Of a stretch of DNA of 17,800 nucleotides, positions 6,388-13,336 are shown piece after piece. Source of the DNA: Acidimicrobiia bacterium. Its GTDB lineage: Bacteria; Actinomycetota; Acidimicrobiia; IMCC26256; PALSA-555. Location of the stretch: the NCBI GenBank assembly GCA_017853455.1, contig JAFMJM010000024.1:1-17800 (forward strand), in the 5' to 3' direction. Both the position numbers and the translations under genes were made by a program. The notes beneath the pieces are model-generated. The model saw only the letters and a program-made list of their open reading frames with translations. It had not been told where the DNA came from and searched no databases. Position 1 is the first letter of the stretch; each line of letters opens with the position of its first letter.

Positions 6388-7221
6388 ATGACCACCCGAT
6401 CCGCCCCGCCGACCGAGGCCGACGTCGTCGTGACCGTCCGGGGGTCGGTGGCCCCCGCCGAGAAGGCCCACGCCCGCGCGAAGGTGGCCCACGCCTGCGA
6501 ACGGGTCGGCGCGCCGGTGCTCTACGCCCGCATCGAGCTGTCGGTCCACGACGATCCGGCCGACCCCACACCGGCGGCGGCCCGCGCCGAGGTCGACCTC
6601 GACGGGCACGTCACCCGCGCCCACGCGCTCGCCGCCACCATGACCGAGGCGATCGACCTGGTGGTTCCCCGCCTGCGGCGCCGGCTCGAGCAGGCGGTCC
6701 ACCGCGGTCCGGACCAGCGCCTCCGGCGTCGGCGCGCCAACGGCCACGGTGCCGCACCCGAGCCCCACTCCTGGCGACACGGCGACCCCACACCCGACCG
6801 GCCGGCGTACTTCCCCCGTCCGCCGGAGGAGCGTGAGGTCGTGCTGCGCCATTCGGCCGTCGTGGGCGCCTGCAGCCCCGACGAGGCCGCTGACGACCTC
6901 GACGTGCTGGGGCAGACGTTCGCATTGTTCGTCAACGCCGAGACCGGTGAGGACAACGTGATCGTCGCCGACGGCACCGACACCTACGAACTGCTCGAGG
7001 TCGCCGCCACCTGCTCGCTGCTCGAGACCGCGGTCGCGGTGGTGCACAGCCCCGTGCGCCCGGTCCCCCTCACCGTCGACGAGGCCCGGGAGGTCCTCGA
7101 CCTCACCGACGCGCCGTTCGTCTTCCACCTCGACCCCGACACGCAGCGCGGTCGGGTCCTGTACCACCGCGCCGACGGTCACTACGGCCTGGTCGTCCCG
7201 GCCGGCGTGCCCACCGACTGA
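6388..7221 (+). CDS. Long ribosome hibernation factor, Rv0079/RafS-like
   Basis: This 277-residue protein has three parts: an HPF/RaiA-type N-terminal domain (about 11-110), a basic linker ending in RLRRRRANGH, and two consecutive S30AE C-terminal-type domains (about 151-205 and 220-272). The first has FALFVNAETGEDNVIV; the second has FVFHLDPDTQRGRVLYH and ends in DGHYGLVVP, the usual signature of the domain. Long HPF proteins bind the 30S decoding region and dimerise through the C-terminal part to make 100S ribosomes; the mycobacterial Rv0079/RafS type, also with two such segments, acts in hypoxic dormancy. GAGGAGG seven bases before the ATG at 6388 fixes the start. The upstream in-frame GTG at 6274 lies inside the inverted repeat and has no ribosome-binding site. 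A DosR-like box lies 70 bases upstream. Confidence 0.88.
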   Translation: MTTRSAPPTEADVVVTVRGSVAPAEKAHARAKVAHACERVGAPVLYARIELSVHDDPADPTPAAARAEVDLDGHVTRAHALAATMTEAIDLVVPRLRRRLEQAVHRGPDQRLRRRRANGHGAAPEPHSWRHGDPTPDRPAYFPRPPEEREVVLRHSAVVGACSPDEAADDLDVLGQTFALFVNAETGEDNVIVADGTDTYELLEVAATCSLLETAVAVVHSPVRPVPLTVDEAREVLDLTDAPFVFHLDPDTQRGRVLYHRADGHYGLVVPAGVPTD

Positions 7222-7260
7222 TTCCCGCCCGCATCACCGACCGCACGACCGGCCCGCCGG

Positions 7261-7266
7261 TACCGT
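7261..7266 (+). promoter_or_regulatory. Candidate -10 element for leaderless GNAT mRNA
   Basis: TACCGT matches TANNNT and is followed by seven bases and the GTG start at 7274. No Shine-Dalgarno sequence is present between them, which supports a leaderless transcript. Confidence 0.6.
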
Positions 7267-7273
7267 CGGGATC

Positions 7274-7891
7274 GTGGACGTCGACCTCGCCGTCCTGGAC
7301 CGCCGGTCGGACCGCTTCCCCGAGGCGATCGCCGTGCTGGCCCGGGCCTTCTGGCGCGACCCGTTCTTCGAGTACTTCTCCCTCGATCCACTCCACGAGT
7401 ACCGAACCCATCCGGGCTTCCAGCGAGCGGCCCTCGACGCACCCCGGACCGTCGGGACCGTCGTGGCGGCCGTCGATCGCGGAACCGGCGGGATCCTCGG
7501 CGTCGCGGGCTGGGTCCCGCCCGATCCGCCGGGCTCGCACCGCTGGCGCGCCGCCCGCGAGACGGCCCTGATGGTCCCGACCTTCGCCCGCATCCGTCAC
7601 CGTCGGGTCGCCCGTGCGGTTCTGGCCGAGTGCGAACGTCGCCACCCGGCTGCGCCCCACCGCTACCTCGCCATCCTCGGCGTCGACCCGGCCGCCCAGG
7701 GGCGGGGCGTGGGTGCCGCCCTGTTGCGCCACGGCCTCGGGTGGTCCGACGCCGAGGGCGTGAGCACCTACCTCGAGACCCAGAAGGCCGACAACGTGGC
7801 GTGGTACGCCCGGTTCGGGTTCGAGGAGCGCGGCACGATCGACCACGCCGACGCCCCGACCCTCTGGTTGCTGGAGCGCCCCGCCCGCTGA
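7274..7891 (+). CDS. GNAT-family N-acetyltransferase
   Basis: This 205-residue protein carries the acetyl-CoA-binding core of the GNAT fold. Residues 132-150 read as a beta strand (YLAILGVDP) followed by the pyrophosphate loop AAQGRGVGAAL (Q142-x-x-G145-x-G147). Further on, LETQKADNVAWYARFGFEERG forms the usual C-terminal segment, with Asn and Tyr near the thiol-leaving site. The N-terminal half has a conserved-looking AFWRDPFFEYF segment and a VAGWVPPDPPG strand, as seen in many actinobacterial acetyltransferases of unknown substrate. The substrate cannot be inferred. The GTG start is set by the leaderless promoter at 7261-7266. The gene is convergent with the YccF-like gene, with 18 bases between their stops. 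Confidence 0.88.
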   Translation: MDVDLAVLDRRSDRFPEAIAVLARAFWRDPFFEYFSLDPLHEYRTHPGFQRAALDAPRTVGTVVAAVDRGTGGILGVAGWVPPDPPGSHRWRAARETALMVPTFARIRHRRVARAVLAECERRHPAAPHRYLAILGVDPAAQGRGVGAALLRHGLGWSDAEGVSTYLETQKADNVAWYARFGFEERGTIDHADAPTLWLLERPAR

Positions 7892-7909
7892 CGCAGCCGG
7901 ACGATCGGG

Positions 7910-8302
7910 TCAGACGGCGGGCAGCGGCCGGTCGGTGGGCACGCGTTCACGCCCGAACGGCGCCAGCGCCACGCCGGCCAGCTTGAACGACGCCAGGCCG
8001 AGCGGGATCCCGATGATCGTGATGCAGAACGCGATCCCGGCCAGGACCTGGGTGATGGCGATCCACAGCCCGGCGAGGACGAACCACAGGACGTTGCCGA
8101 AGGTGCTCAGGCCGTCGGCGTCGGCTCGGCGCTCGAGGGTCCAGCCGTAGGGCCAGAGCACGAACCCGGCGAGTTTGAAGCACTGGACCCCGAACGGGAT
8201 GCCGATGATCGTGATGCACAGGATCACGCCGACCACGAAGTACTGGAGCGCGAGCAGCCAGCCCACGAGCACCAGCCAGATGAGGTTCCCGATCGTCTTC
8301 AC
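7910..8302 (-). CDS. YccF-type membrane protein with duplicated repeat
   Basis: This 130-residue protein belongs to the YccF domain family of small inner-membrane proteins, whose function is unknown. Two internal copies of the same unit are clear: ITIIGIPFGVQCFKLAG (30-46) and ITIIGIPLGLASFKLAG (94-110), each followed by a short segment ending in PYG or PFG. Hydrophobic stretches lie at about 5-35 and 70-100, with the two repeats possibly forming re-entrant or interfacial segments. Although the frame is open far upstream, the GTG at 8302 is chosen because it starts directly before TIGNLIWLVLVGWLL, the family's usual N-terminus, and because TAGGGT ends seven bases before it. Confidence in the family is high. 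Confidence 0.88.
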   Translation of the reverse strand: MKTIGNLIWLVLVGWLLALQYFVVGVILCITIIGIPFGVQCFKLAGFVLWPYGWTLERRADADGLSTFGNVLWFVLAGLWIAITQVLAGIAFCITIIGIPLGLASFKLAGVALAPFGRERVPTDRPLPAV

Positions 8303-8309
8303 GGACCGG

Positions 8310-8315
8310 ACCCTA
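8310..8315 (-). promoter_or_regulatory. Candidate -10 element for leaderless YccF-type mRNA
   Basis: The complement reads TAGGGT, then seven bases (CCGGTCC) to the GTG start codon. The spacing matches the other leaderless starts in this window. Confidence 0.6.
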
Positions 8316-8389
8316 TCCCCACCGGGCTCGGCCTCCCCGCGAGACGGAGCCGATCGGGAACAATGGGGGCGTCTCCCGAGGAGGACGCC

Positions 8390-9463
8390 GTGACCGACCG
8401 GTCCGCCACCCGCACCACCGACCTGCTCCAGCGCCTGTCCGACGCCGACGTGCAGGCCGCCGCCCGTCGGCTGCCCCGCTCGCAGCAGCGCGCCCTCGGG
8501 CAGACGCTGGGCGTGCCGGCCAGCGTGCTCACCGACCGGCCCGGGGCGGCGCGGGTCCTGCGGGGCCGGACCCGCAACCGCCGGCCCGCCGACGTGACCG
8601 ACGTCGCCCACCGACTCGTCGACGCCACCTGGAACGCCGTGGTCGACGCCCTCGGCGACCACGCGACCGATCCCGACGAGGTCCAGATGCGGGTGGCCGT
8701 CGAGACCGTGCTGCCCGACCACGGTGCCGGCGCGGTCGCGCTGGTGCTCGCCCTGTGCGCCGAGGGGGACTTCGTCGCTGCGCCGGTGGCGGCCACGGTC
8801 CTGTCGGACGATCCCCGCCTGGCCCCCGACGCCGTCGGCCCGCTCCCCGACGACGAGACCGACGCCCCGGGTGCCGCACCGGTCGGCACCCCGATCGTCG
8901 ACACCGCCGCCGAGGAGGCCAAGCGGGCCGAGCGCCGGGCGCGCAAGGAGGCCGAGAAGGCGGCGCGGGCCCAGCGCGGCGGAACCGGACCGCAGCGCTA
9001 CAAGAAGGCCCGGGGCGCCGAAACGGGCCGACCCGCACCGACCCCGGGCCCCGACGCACCCGCCACCGACCCGCTTCCGCCCGTCACCGTCGCGGGCCGC
9101 CCGGTGGTCGGCGGCACGCCGCGCGTCGTGCGCCCGGTCGGCGCCCACCCCGAGCTCGACCTCGACGACGCCCTGGTGGGCCGGGTCGTGCTGGCCGAGA
9201 TCCCGTTCGACGACGGCACGGCCTCGAAGGTCCGTCCGTGCGTCGTGCTCGCCGCCAGCGGTCGGGGTCACCTCGTGGTGCGGACCTGCTCGTCGGAGGG
9301 TGGGGTCGTGTCGCGCGACTGGAAGTCGTTCCCGGTCGGTGATCTCGTGGCCGCCGGACTCGACGGCCCGACCTGGATCTCCGACGACGAGCGCCGCATC
9401 GCGCGCATCGACGTGACCCAGACCCTCGGCTGGCTGGCGACCGCCGACTGGAACCAGCTCTGA
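8390..9463 (+). CDS. Protein with C-terminal MazF/PemK-like domain
   Basis: The 357-residue product has three regions. Residues 1-145 are mostly helical and unrecognised, with a DLLQRLSDADVQAAARRLPRS-like start. Residues 172-206 are a charged Ala/Arg/Lys/Glu helix, probably a coiled coil, followed by a Pro-rich linker to about 250. Residues 263-350 resemble the MazF/PemK fold: a GRVVLAEIPFDDG strand-loop, the SKVRPCVVLA motif (K280, R282, P283) and a later strand VVRTCSS. MazF toxins are mRNA interferases, but catalytic residues cannot be confirmed from sequence alone, and the domain may only be a fold relative. No antitoxin gene is adjacent. GAGGAGG just upstream supports the GTG at 8390 over the ATG at 8363. 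The convergent amidohydrolase ends 35 bases downstream. Confidence 0.6.
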   Translation: MTDRSATRTTDLLQRLSDADVQAAARRLPRSQQRALGQTLGVPASVLTDRPGAARVLRGRTRNRRPADVTDVAHRLVDATWNAVVDALGDHATDPDEVQMRVAVETVLPDHGAGAVALVLALCAEGDFVAAPVAATVLSDDPRLAPDAVGPLPDDETDAPGAAPVGTPIVDTAAEEAKRAERRARKEAEKAARAQRGGTGPQRYKKARGAETGRPAPTPGPDAPATDPLPPVTVAGRPVVGGTPRVVRPVGAHPELDLDDALVGRVVLAEIPFDDGTASKVRPCVVLAASGRGHLVVRTCSSEGGVVSRDWKSFPVGDLVAAGLDGPTWISDDERRIARIDVTQTLGWLATADWNQL

Positions 9464-9475
9464 GCGATCGGTGTC

Positions 9476-9493
9476 GTCCGCCAGCGGGCGGAC
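9476..9493. terminator. Hairpin between convergent genes
   Basis: GTCCGCC (9476-9482) and GGCGGAC (9487-9493) form a perfect 7-bp stem with a four-base loop, located in the 34 bases between two convergent stop codons. It could terminate both transcripts. There is no T-run on either side, as is common for high-G+C actinobacteria. Confidence 0.5.
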
Positions 9494-9497
9494 CAGA

Positions 9498-10685
9498 TCA
9501 GTCGAGCGGAAGGACGACCTCGGGGAGCGGGTGCCGGTAGAGCTTGGCGGCGTTCTCCGAGCACATCATCCGCACCTCGTGGGCGGGGATGTGGCCCCAC
9601 TCCTTCTCGATCACCAGCTGGGTGTCGGGCCAGGTGCCGTCACCGTGCGGGAAGTCGCACTCGAACATGATGTTCTCGACGCCGATGCGGTGGCGGGTGT
9701 CGATGGTCGACGGGTCGTCGAGCGTGCAGAACCAGAAGTTGCGCTTCAGCACGTCGGACGGACGCTCGTTCCAGCCGCTCCCGGCGTAGCCCGAGCGGTC
9801 GACGAGGTTGTCGAGCCGGTCGAGCAGCATCGCGACCCAGCCGATGCCGCCCTCGGAGAGCGCGATCTTCATGTCGGGGTGATCCTTCGGGTATCCCGAC
9901 CACAACCACTCGGCGGCGGTGCGCATCGACTGCGAGCCGAACATCACCGCACCGAGCTCGAAGCTCTGCGCGCCGGGCGGGAACCCGCTCATGCCCGACG
10001 ACCCGACGTGCAGGCAGATCACGGTGTCGGTCTCGGTGCAGGCCTCGACGATCGGGTCCCAGTGCTCCCGGTCCCAGAGCGACGGCAGCCCGACGTCGTG
10101 CGGGCGCTCCGGGAACGACACGCCGGTGAAACCGCGCGCGGCGTTGCGACGGATCTCCTCGGCGGCGAGGTGCGGGTCGGCGAGGTAGGTGATGCCGACC
10201 GGGATGATGCGATCGGGGTGCGGCTGGTGCCACTCGTCGAAGAGCCAGTCGTTCCAGGCACGGGTGCAGGCCAGGCCGAGCTCGGGGTCGGACGCCTGGT
10301 AGAAGACCCGACCCGAGAAGCCCGTGATCTGCGACGGGAAGTTGACCGCCGCCCACACGCCGTTGATGTCCATGTCGCGGACGCGCGCGTCGGCGTCGTA
10401 GCACGAGGGCCGCATCTGGTCGAAGCGGAACGGCTCGATCTTGATGGTCTCGGGACGCCGACCGGCGATGGCGTTCATCCCGACCTGGAAGTGGCGCTGC
10501 CCCTCGAACTCCCAGACCTGGTGACCCTGGTCGGTCTCGACGATCCGCGGCGCGCGGTCCTGCAGCGCAGCGGGCAGCCGGCCCTCGAAGGTGTGCGGCG
10601 GCTCGCAGACGTGGTCGTCGACGGAGATGACCGTGTACTTGACCTCGCGCGGGGTGGGATCGGGCAGGAACAGCGATTCGTCCAC
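9498..10685 (-). CDS. Amidohydrolase-2 family metal-dependent hydrolase
   Basis: This 395-residue protein has the TIM-barrel amidohydrolase-2 pattern. An N-terminal DDHVCEPP motif supplies D23 and H25 of the DxH metal site; a later strand reads VICLHVGSSG with a ligand His; the C-terminal part has ENIMFECDFPHGDGTWP, whose Asp and His sit where the last barrel strand would place a catalytic Asp. Members hydrolyse or decarboxylate varied substrates, and actinobacteria carry many copies; the substrate here is not inferable. The GTG at 10685 is preferred because GGAGGT lies five bases upstream; two upstream in-frame ATG codons add about 30 low-complexity residues. It is divergent from the phosphatase gene over a 200-base spacer. 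Confidence 0.88.
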   Translation of the reverse strand: MDESLFLPDPTPREVKYTVISVDDHVCEPPHTFEGRLPAALQDRAPRIVETDQGHQVWEFEGQRHFQVGMNAIAGRRPETIKIEPFRFDQMRPSCYDADARVRDMDINGVWAAVNFPSQITGFSGRVFYQASDPELGLACTRAWNDWLFDEWHQPHPDRIIPVGITYLADPHLAAEEIRRNAARGFTGVSFPERPHDVGLPSLWDREHWDPIVEACTETDTVICLHVGSSGMSGFPPGAQSFELGAVMFGSQSMRTAAEWLWSGYPKDHPDMKIALSEGGIGWVAMLLDRLDNLVDRSGYAGSGWNERPSDVLKRNFWFCTLDDPSTIDTRHRIGVENIMFECDFPHGDGTWPDTQLVIEKEWGHIPAHEVRMMCSENAAKLYRHPLPEVVLPLD

Positions 10686-10885
10686 GGGTGACCTCCGGGT
10701 GGCGCCGGCCGGGGCGTTCCGGCCGGGCTCCATCATTCCACGCCGCCGACGACCGGTCGGCGGCGCGTGTCCCACCCGGGTTGCACCATGACCGATGTCG
10801 ACACGCCGATCGAACCACCGGAAACGGCCGGAACCCGACGAGTTGACCCACGTACCCGACGAGACACCCGCAGAGAGGAATCCCC
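10686..10885. promoter_or_regulatory. Divergent control region of amidohydrolase and phosphatase genes
   Basis: This 200-base spacer should hold both promoters. On the minus strand TGGAATGATGG (10730-10740) contains AATGAT, a possible -10 for the amidohydrolase with a leader of about 45 bases. On the plus strand TTGACC near 10842 could be a -35, but no convincing -10 follows. Two copies of the self-complementary CCGGCCGG lie within 10704-10728. GAGAGGA at 10873-10879 is the phosphatase ribosome-binding site. No gene is supported in the spacer. Confidence 0.4.
10741..10765. promoter_or_regulatory. Perfect 10-bp inverted repeat in divergent spacer
   Basis: CGCCGCCGAC (10741-10750) and GTCGGCGGCG (10756-10765) are perfect inverted arms around GACCG. 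It lies immediately upstream of the proposed amidohydrolase -10, so it could be an operator for that gene or a transcription barrier between the two divergent units. Confidence 0.45.
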
Positions 10886-11512
10886 GTGTCGAGCACCTCC
10901 ACCTTCCCGTCCCTGTCCGACCCCGCCGCCTGGTGGCGTCGCCTGTGCTGGATCGGCGACGGCCGCATCGCCGTGAGCGGCGACCTGTCGGTCGATCCCG
11001 AGCAGGCCCGGACGCAACTCGAAGCCTGGCGTGACGCCGGCATCACCCACGTCGTCGACCTGCGTGAGGAGTGGACCGACGAGACCTTCGTCGCCACCCA
11101 CGCCCCCGAGATCACCTACCACTGGATCGGGACCCACGACGCCGGCGGCCACCAGGACCGCGCCTGGTTCGACGCCGGCGTGGCGGCCATCCTCGCCGCC
11201 CTCACCGACCCCGACGCCCGGGTCGTGGTCCACTGCCACATGGGCGTCAACCGGGCGCCGTCGATGGCCCTGGCCGCCCTCCTGGCCCTCGGCGTCGACC
11301 CGGTGGCCGCCCTCGACGAGATCCGCACGGCCCGCCCGATCGCCTACATCGCCTACGCCGAGAGCGCGGTGCTGTGGTGGCACTTCGCGTGCGACCTGCC
11401 CGTCACCACCACCATCGACGCCGTCACCGCCGTGCGCGCCTGGCACCACGACAACCCCTGCGACGTCGGCTGGATCATCTCGCGCATCCGCCGGGCCGAG
11501 GACGACGAGTGA
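10886..11512 (+). CDS. Dual-specificity phosphatase-like protein
   Basis: This 208-residue protein has the Cys-dependent phosphatase signature HCHMGVNRAPS, giving the nucleophile C117 and phosphate-binding R123 in the C-x5-R loop. D85, 32 residues before the Cys (THDAGGH), is a suitable general acid. An N-terminal WIGDGRIAVSGDLSV strand pair and the ITHVVDLREEW segment match the start of the dual-specificity phosphatase fold. It may remove phosphate from Tyr, Ser or Thr, or from a small molecule; the substrate is unknown. The C-terminal 50 residues (after LWWHFACDLP) extend past the core domain. The GTG at 10886 follows GAGAGGA at a good distance. A von Willebrand A gene follows after 91 bases on the same strand, possibly cotranscribed. 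Confidence 0.85.
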   Translation: MSSTSTFPSLSDPAAWWRRLCWIGDGRIAVSGDLSVDPEQARTQLEAWRDAGITHVVDLREEWTDETFVATHAPEITYHWIGTHDAGGHQDRAWFDAGVAAILAALTDPDARVVVHCHMGVNRAPSMALAALLALGVDPVAALDEIRTARPIAYIAYAESAVLWWHFACDLPVTTTIDAVTAVRAWHHDNPCDVGWIISRIRRAEDDE

Positions 11513-11603
11513 GGCCGGTGGTCACCCCCGTGTCCCACGCCGGCCGCACCCTCTCGACCGTCGCCCCCCGCACCGCACCCCACACCCCCAGAAGGAGCAC
11601 CCC

Positions 11604-12257
11604 ATGAGCACCCCGACCCCGGGCACCCCGCCCACCCCCCGCACCCGCACCCACGTGGTGATCGTCATCGACCGCTCCGGCTCGATGGGGTCGCTGCAGG
11701 GGTTCGTGGTCGAGGAGGCGAACCGCTTCCTCGAGCAGCTCGACCCGGCCGACGTCGTGACCATCGCCCAGTTCGACGGGCACGCGCCCTACGACCTCCT
11801 CGTCGACGGCCTCCCCGCCGCCGAGGTGACCCCGATCACCCACGACCAGTACGAGCCGCGCGGCAGCACCCCGCTGTACGACGCCGTGGGCACGGCGATC
11901 ACCCGCACCGCCGGCGTCGTGGCCCGCGACGCCGTGCTCGGCGTCGAGACCTCGGTCGTGCTCGGCATCATCACCGACGGCTTCGAGAACTCGAGCACCG
12001 AGTACACGGAGCGGCAGGTGTCGGACCTGGTCGAGCACCACCAGGACCGCGGATGGCGGATCAGCTACGTCGGACTCGGGCTCGGCGAGGCCACCCACGT
12101 CGCCTCGGCCTCGCTCAAGGTGCGCCGCAGCAAGTCGATGGCGTACTCCAAGAGCGGGAGCGGCCTCCGGGCCACCTTCGAGGCACTGCGCTCCGACGTC
12201 GTCGAGTCGCGGGCCCCGCGCCCGACCGCCGAGCCCGGCGAGTCCGGGGAGGCCTGA
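11604..12257 (+). CDS. von Willebrand factor A domain protein
   Basis: A single VWA domain fills most of this 217-residue protein. The metal-ion-dependent adhesion site is complete: DRSGS with D23, S25 and S27 near the start, T89 in RGSTPLYDAVG, and D125 in ITDGFEN. Such domains bind protein partners through a Mg2+ ion; the short cytoplasmic forms in bacteria often work with phosphorylation or stress systems. There is no signal peptide or membrane segment. The C-terminus (about 190-217) is Pro/Glu-rich and probably disordered. GAAGGAG five bases ahead of the ATG at 11604 defines the start. The phosphatase gene lies upstream on the same strand, and a strong hairpin follows the stop by four bases. 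Confidence 0.9.
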   Translation: MSTPTPGTPPTPRTRTHVVIVIDRSGSMGSLQGFVVEEANRFLEQLDPADVVTIAQFDGHAPYDLLVDGLPAAEVTPITHDQYEPRGSTPLYDAVGTAITRTAGVVARDAVLGVETSVVLGIITDGFENSSTEYTERQVSDLVEHHQDRGWRISYVGLGLGEATHVASASLKVRRSKSMAYSKSGSGLRATFEALRSDVVESRAPRPTAEPGESGEA

Positions 12258-12261
12258 CCCC

Positions 12262-12292
12262 GACGACCCGGTGGGTGTCCCACCGGGTCGTC
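12262..12292. terminator. Perfect 14-bp hairpin between the VWA stop and rmuC start
   Basis: GACGACCCGGTGGG (12262-12275) and CCCACCGGGTCGTC (12279-12292) pair perfectly around the loop TGT. The hairpin fills 31 of the 35 bases between the VWA stop and the first possible rmuC ATG at 12293. A terminator without a T-run is the simplest reading; a control of rmuC translation is possible because the first ATG touches the stem. Confidence 0.7.
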
Positions 12293-13336
12293 ATGATGGA
12301 CGACATGGAGATCGCCCTCGCCGCCCTCGTCGTCGTCCTCGCTGCGGTGGTGGTCGTGCTGGCCCTGCGCCGGCCGACCGCCACCCCGGTCGCCCCACCG
12401 ACCCCCGCGCTCGACCCCGAAGCGCTCCTCGCACCCATCCGTGAGCAACTCCGAGAGCTGCAGCGGAAGGTGCACGAATCGGAGACTGCGGTCAACACGT
12501 CGTCGGCCAGCCTCGGCCAACGGCTCGAGCAGATCGGCCGTCAGTACACCGAACTCCAGTCCCACGGGCAGCGCCTCGAGACCACCACGACGCAGATCTC
12601 GACCGCACTACGCGGAACTGGCGTGGCCGGCGACTGGGGCGAGATGCAATTGCGACGCACCGTGGAGCTCGCCGGGCTCACCGAGCACGTGTCGTTCACC
12701 GAGCAAGAGACGATCCGCACGTCCGACGGCCATGCGCGACCCGATCTGATCGTTCGTCTCCCGCTCGGGAGATGCATCATCGTCGATGCCAAGGCACCCC
12801 TGATCGATTTCGACGGGAACACCGATGCCGCCGTAGCCCAGGCCGGGGCGTTGAAGCAGCACATCGACGACCTCCACCGGCGGGACTACGGATCCCACCA
12901 CGACGGTGCCCTCGATGCCGTGATCCTGTTCGTGCCGACCGAGGGCATCCTCGCGTCGGCACTCGGCCGCGAGCCGGCGCTCGCCGAGTACGCCGTCAAT
13001 CGCAAGGTGCTCCTCGCCACCCCGATGACCCTGCTCGCCATGTTGCGAGCGGTCGAGCACGGCTGGCTTCAGACCGAGTCGACGGAGAACGCGAAGAAGA
13101 TCGTCGAGGACTCGACCGAGTTGCTCAGTCGCCTGGCCACGTTCTCGGAGCACTTCAACCGGGTCGGAGGCGGCTTGCGGACCGCCCTCGACAACTACAA
13201 CAGAGCGGTCGGCTCGTTCCAGGACCGCGTCCGACCGCAAGCCGACCGGATGCGCGACCACGGTCTTCGAGCCGGCAAGGCGCTCGTCGACCTCAACGAG
13301 GTCGGAACGAACGTCCGGTCGATCGATTCCGACTGA
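12293..13336 (+). CDS. rmuC: RmuC-family DNA recombination protein
   Basis: The 347-residue protein has an N-terminal membrane helix (about 7-25, rich in Val, Leu and Ala), a coiled coil (about 45-105) and a RmuC domain. Key pieces are GDWGEMQLRRTVELAGL (E117), RPDLIVRLP (D151) and IIVDAKAPL (D165, K167), which together resemble a PD-(D/E)xK nuclease core; the later VPTEGILASAL and LLATPMTLLAMLRAVEHGW are typical of the family. RmuC is implicated in limiting inversions between short inverted repeats, but its biochemical activity is not settled. The start is uncertain: ATG at 12293, 12296 or 12305 all precede the helix and none has a free ribosome-binding site. G+C is lower than around it (38 of 60 bases in 12721-12780). 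Its stop abuts that of the convergent ABC-F gene. Confidence 0.9.
   Translation: MMDDMEIALAALVVVLAAVVVVLALRRPTATPVAPPTPALDPEALLAPIREQLRELQRKVHESETAVNTSSASLGQRLEQIGRQYTELQSHGQRLETTTTQISTALRGTGVAGDWGEMQLRRTVELAGLTEHVSFTEQETIRTSDGHARPDLIVRLPLGRCIIVDAKAPLIDFDGNTDAAVAQAGALKQHIDDLHRRDYGSHHDGALDAVILFVPTEGILASALGREPALAEYAVNRKVLLATPMTLLAMLRAVEHGWLQTESTENAKKIVEDSTELLSRLATFSEHFNRVGGGLRTALDNYNRAVGSFQDRVRPQADRMRDHGLRAGKALVDLNEVGTNVRSIDSD

Noticed and set aside
10788..10885. Possible small gene starting at the ATG in the spacer before the phosphatase gene
   Set aside because: The frame has no ribosome-binding site and runs on into the phosphatase gene in a different frame as Arg/Pro-rich sequence without a recognisable domain.
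12053..12292. Upstream extension of rmuC in the same frame
   Set aside because: It overlaps the VWA gene, reads as Arg/Gly-rich sequence and would put the membrane helix in mid-protein; the hairpin also lies inside it.
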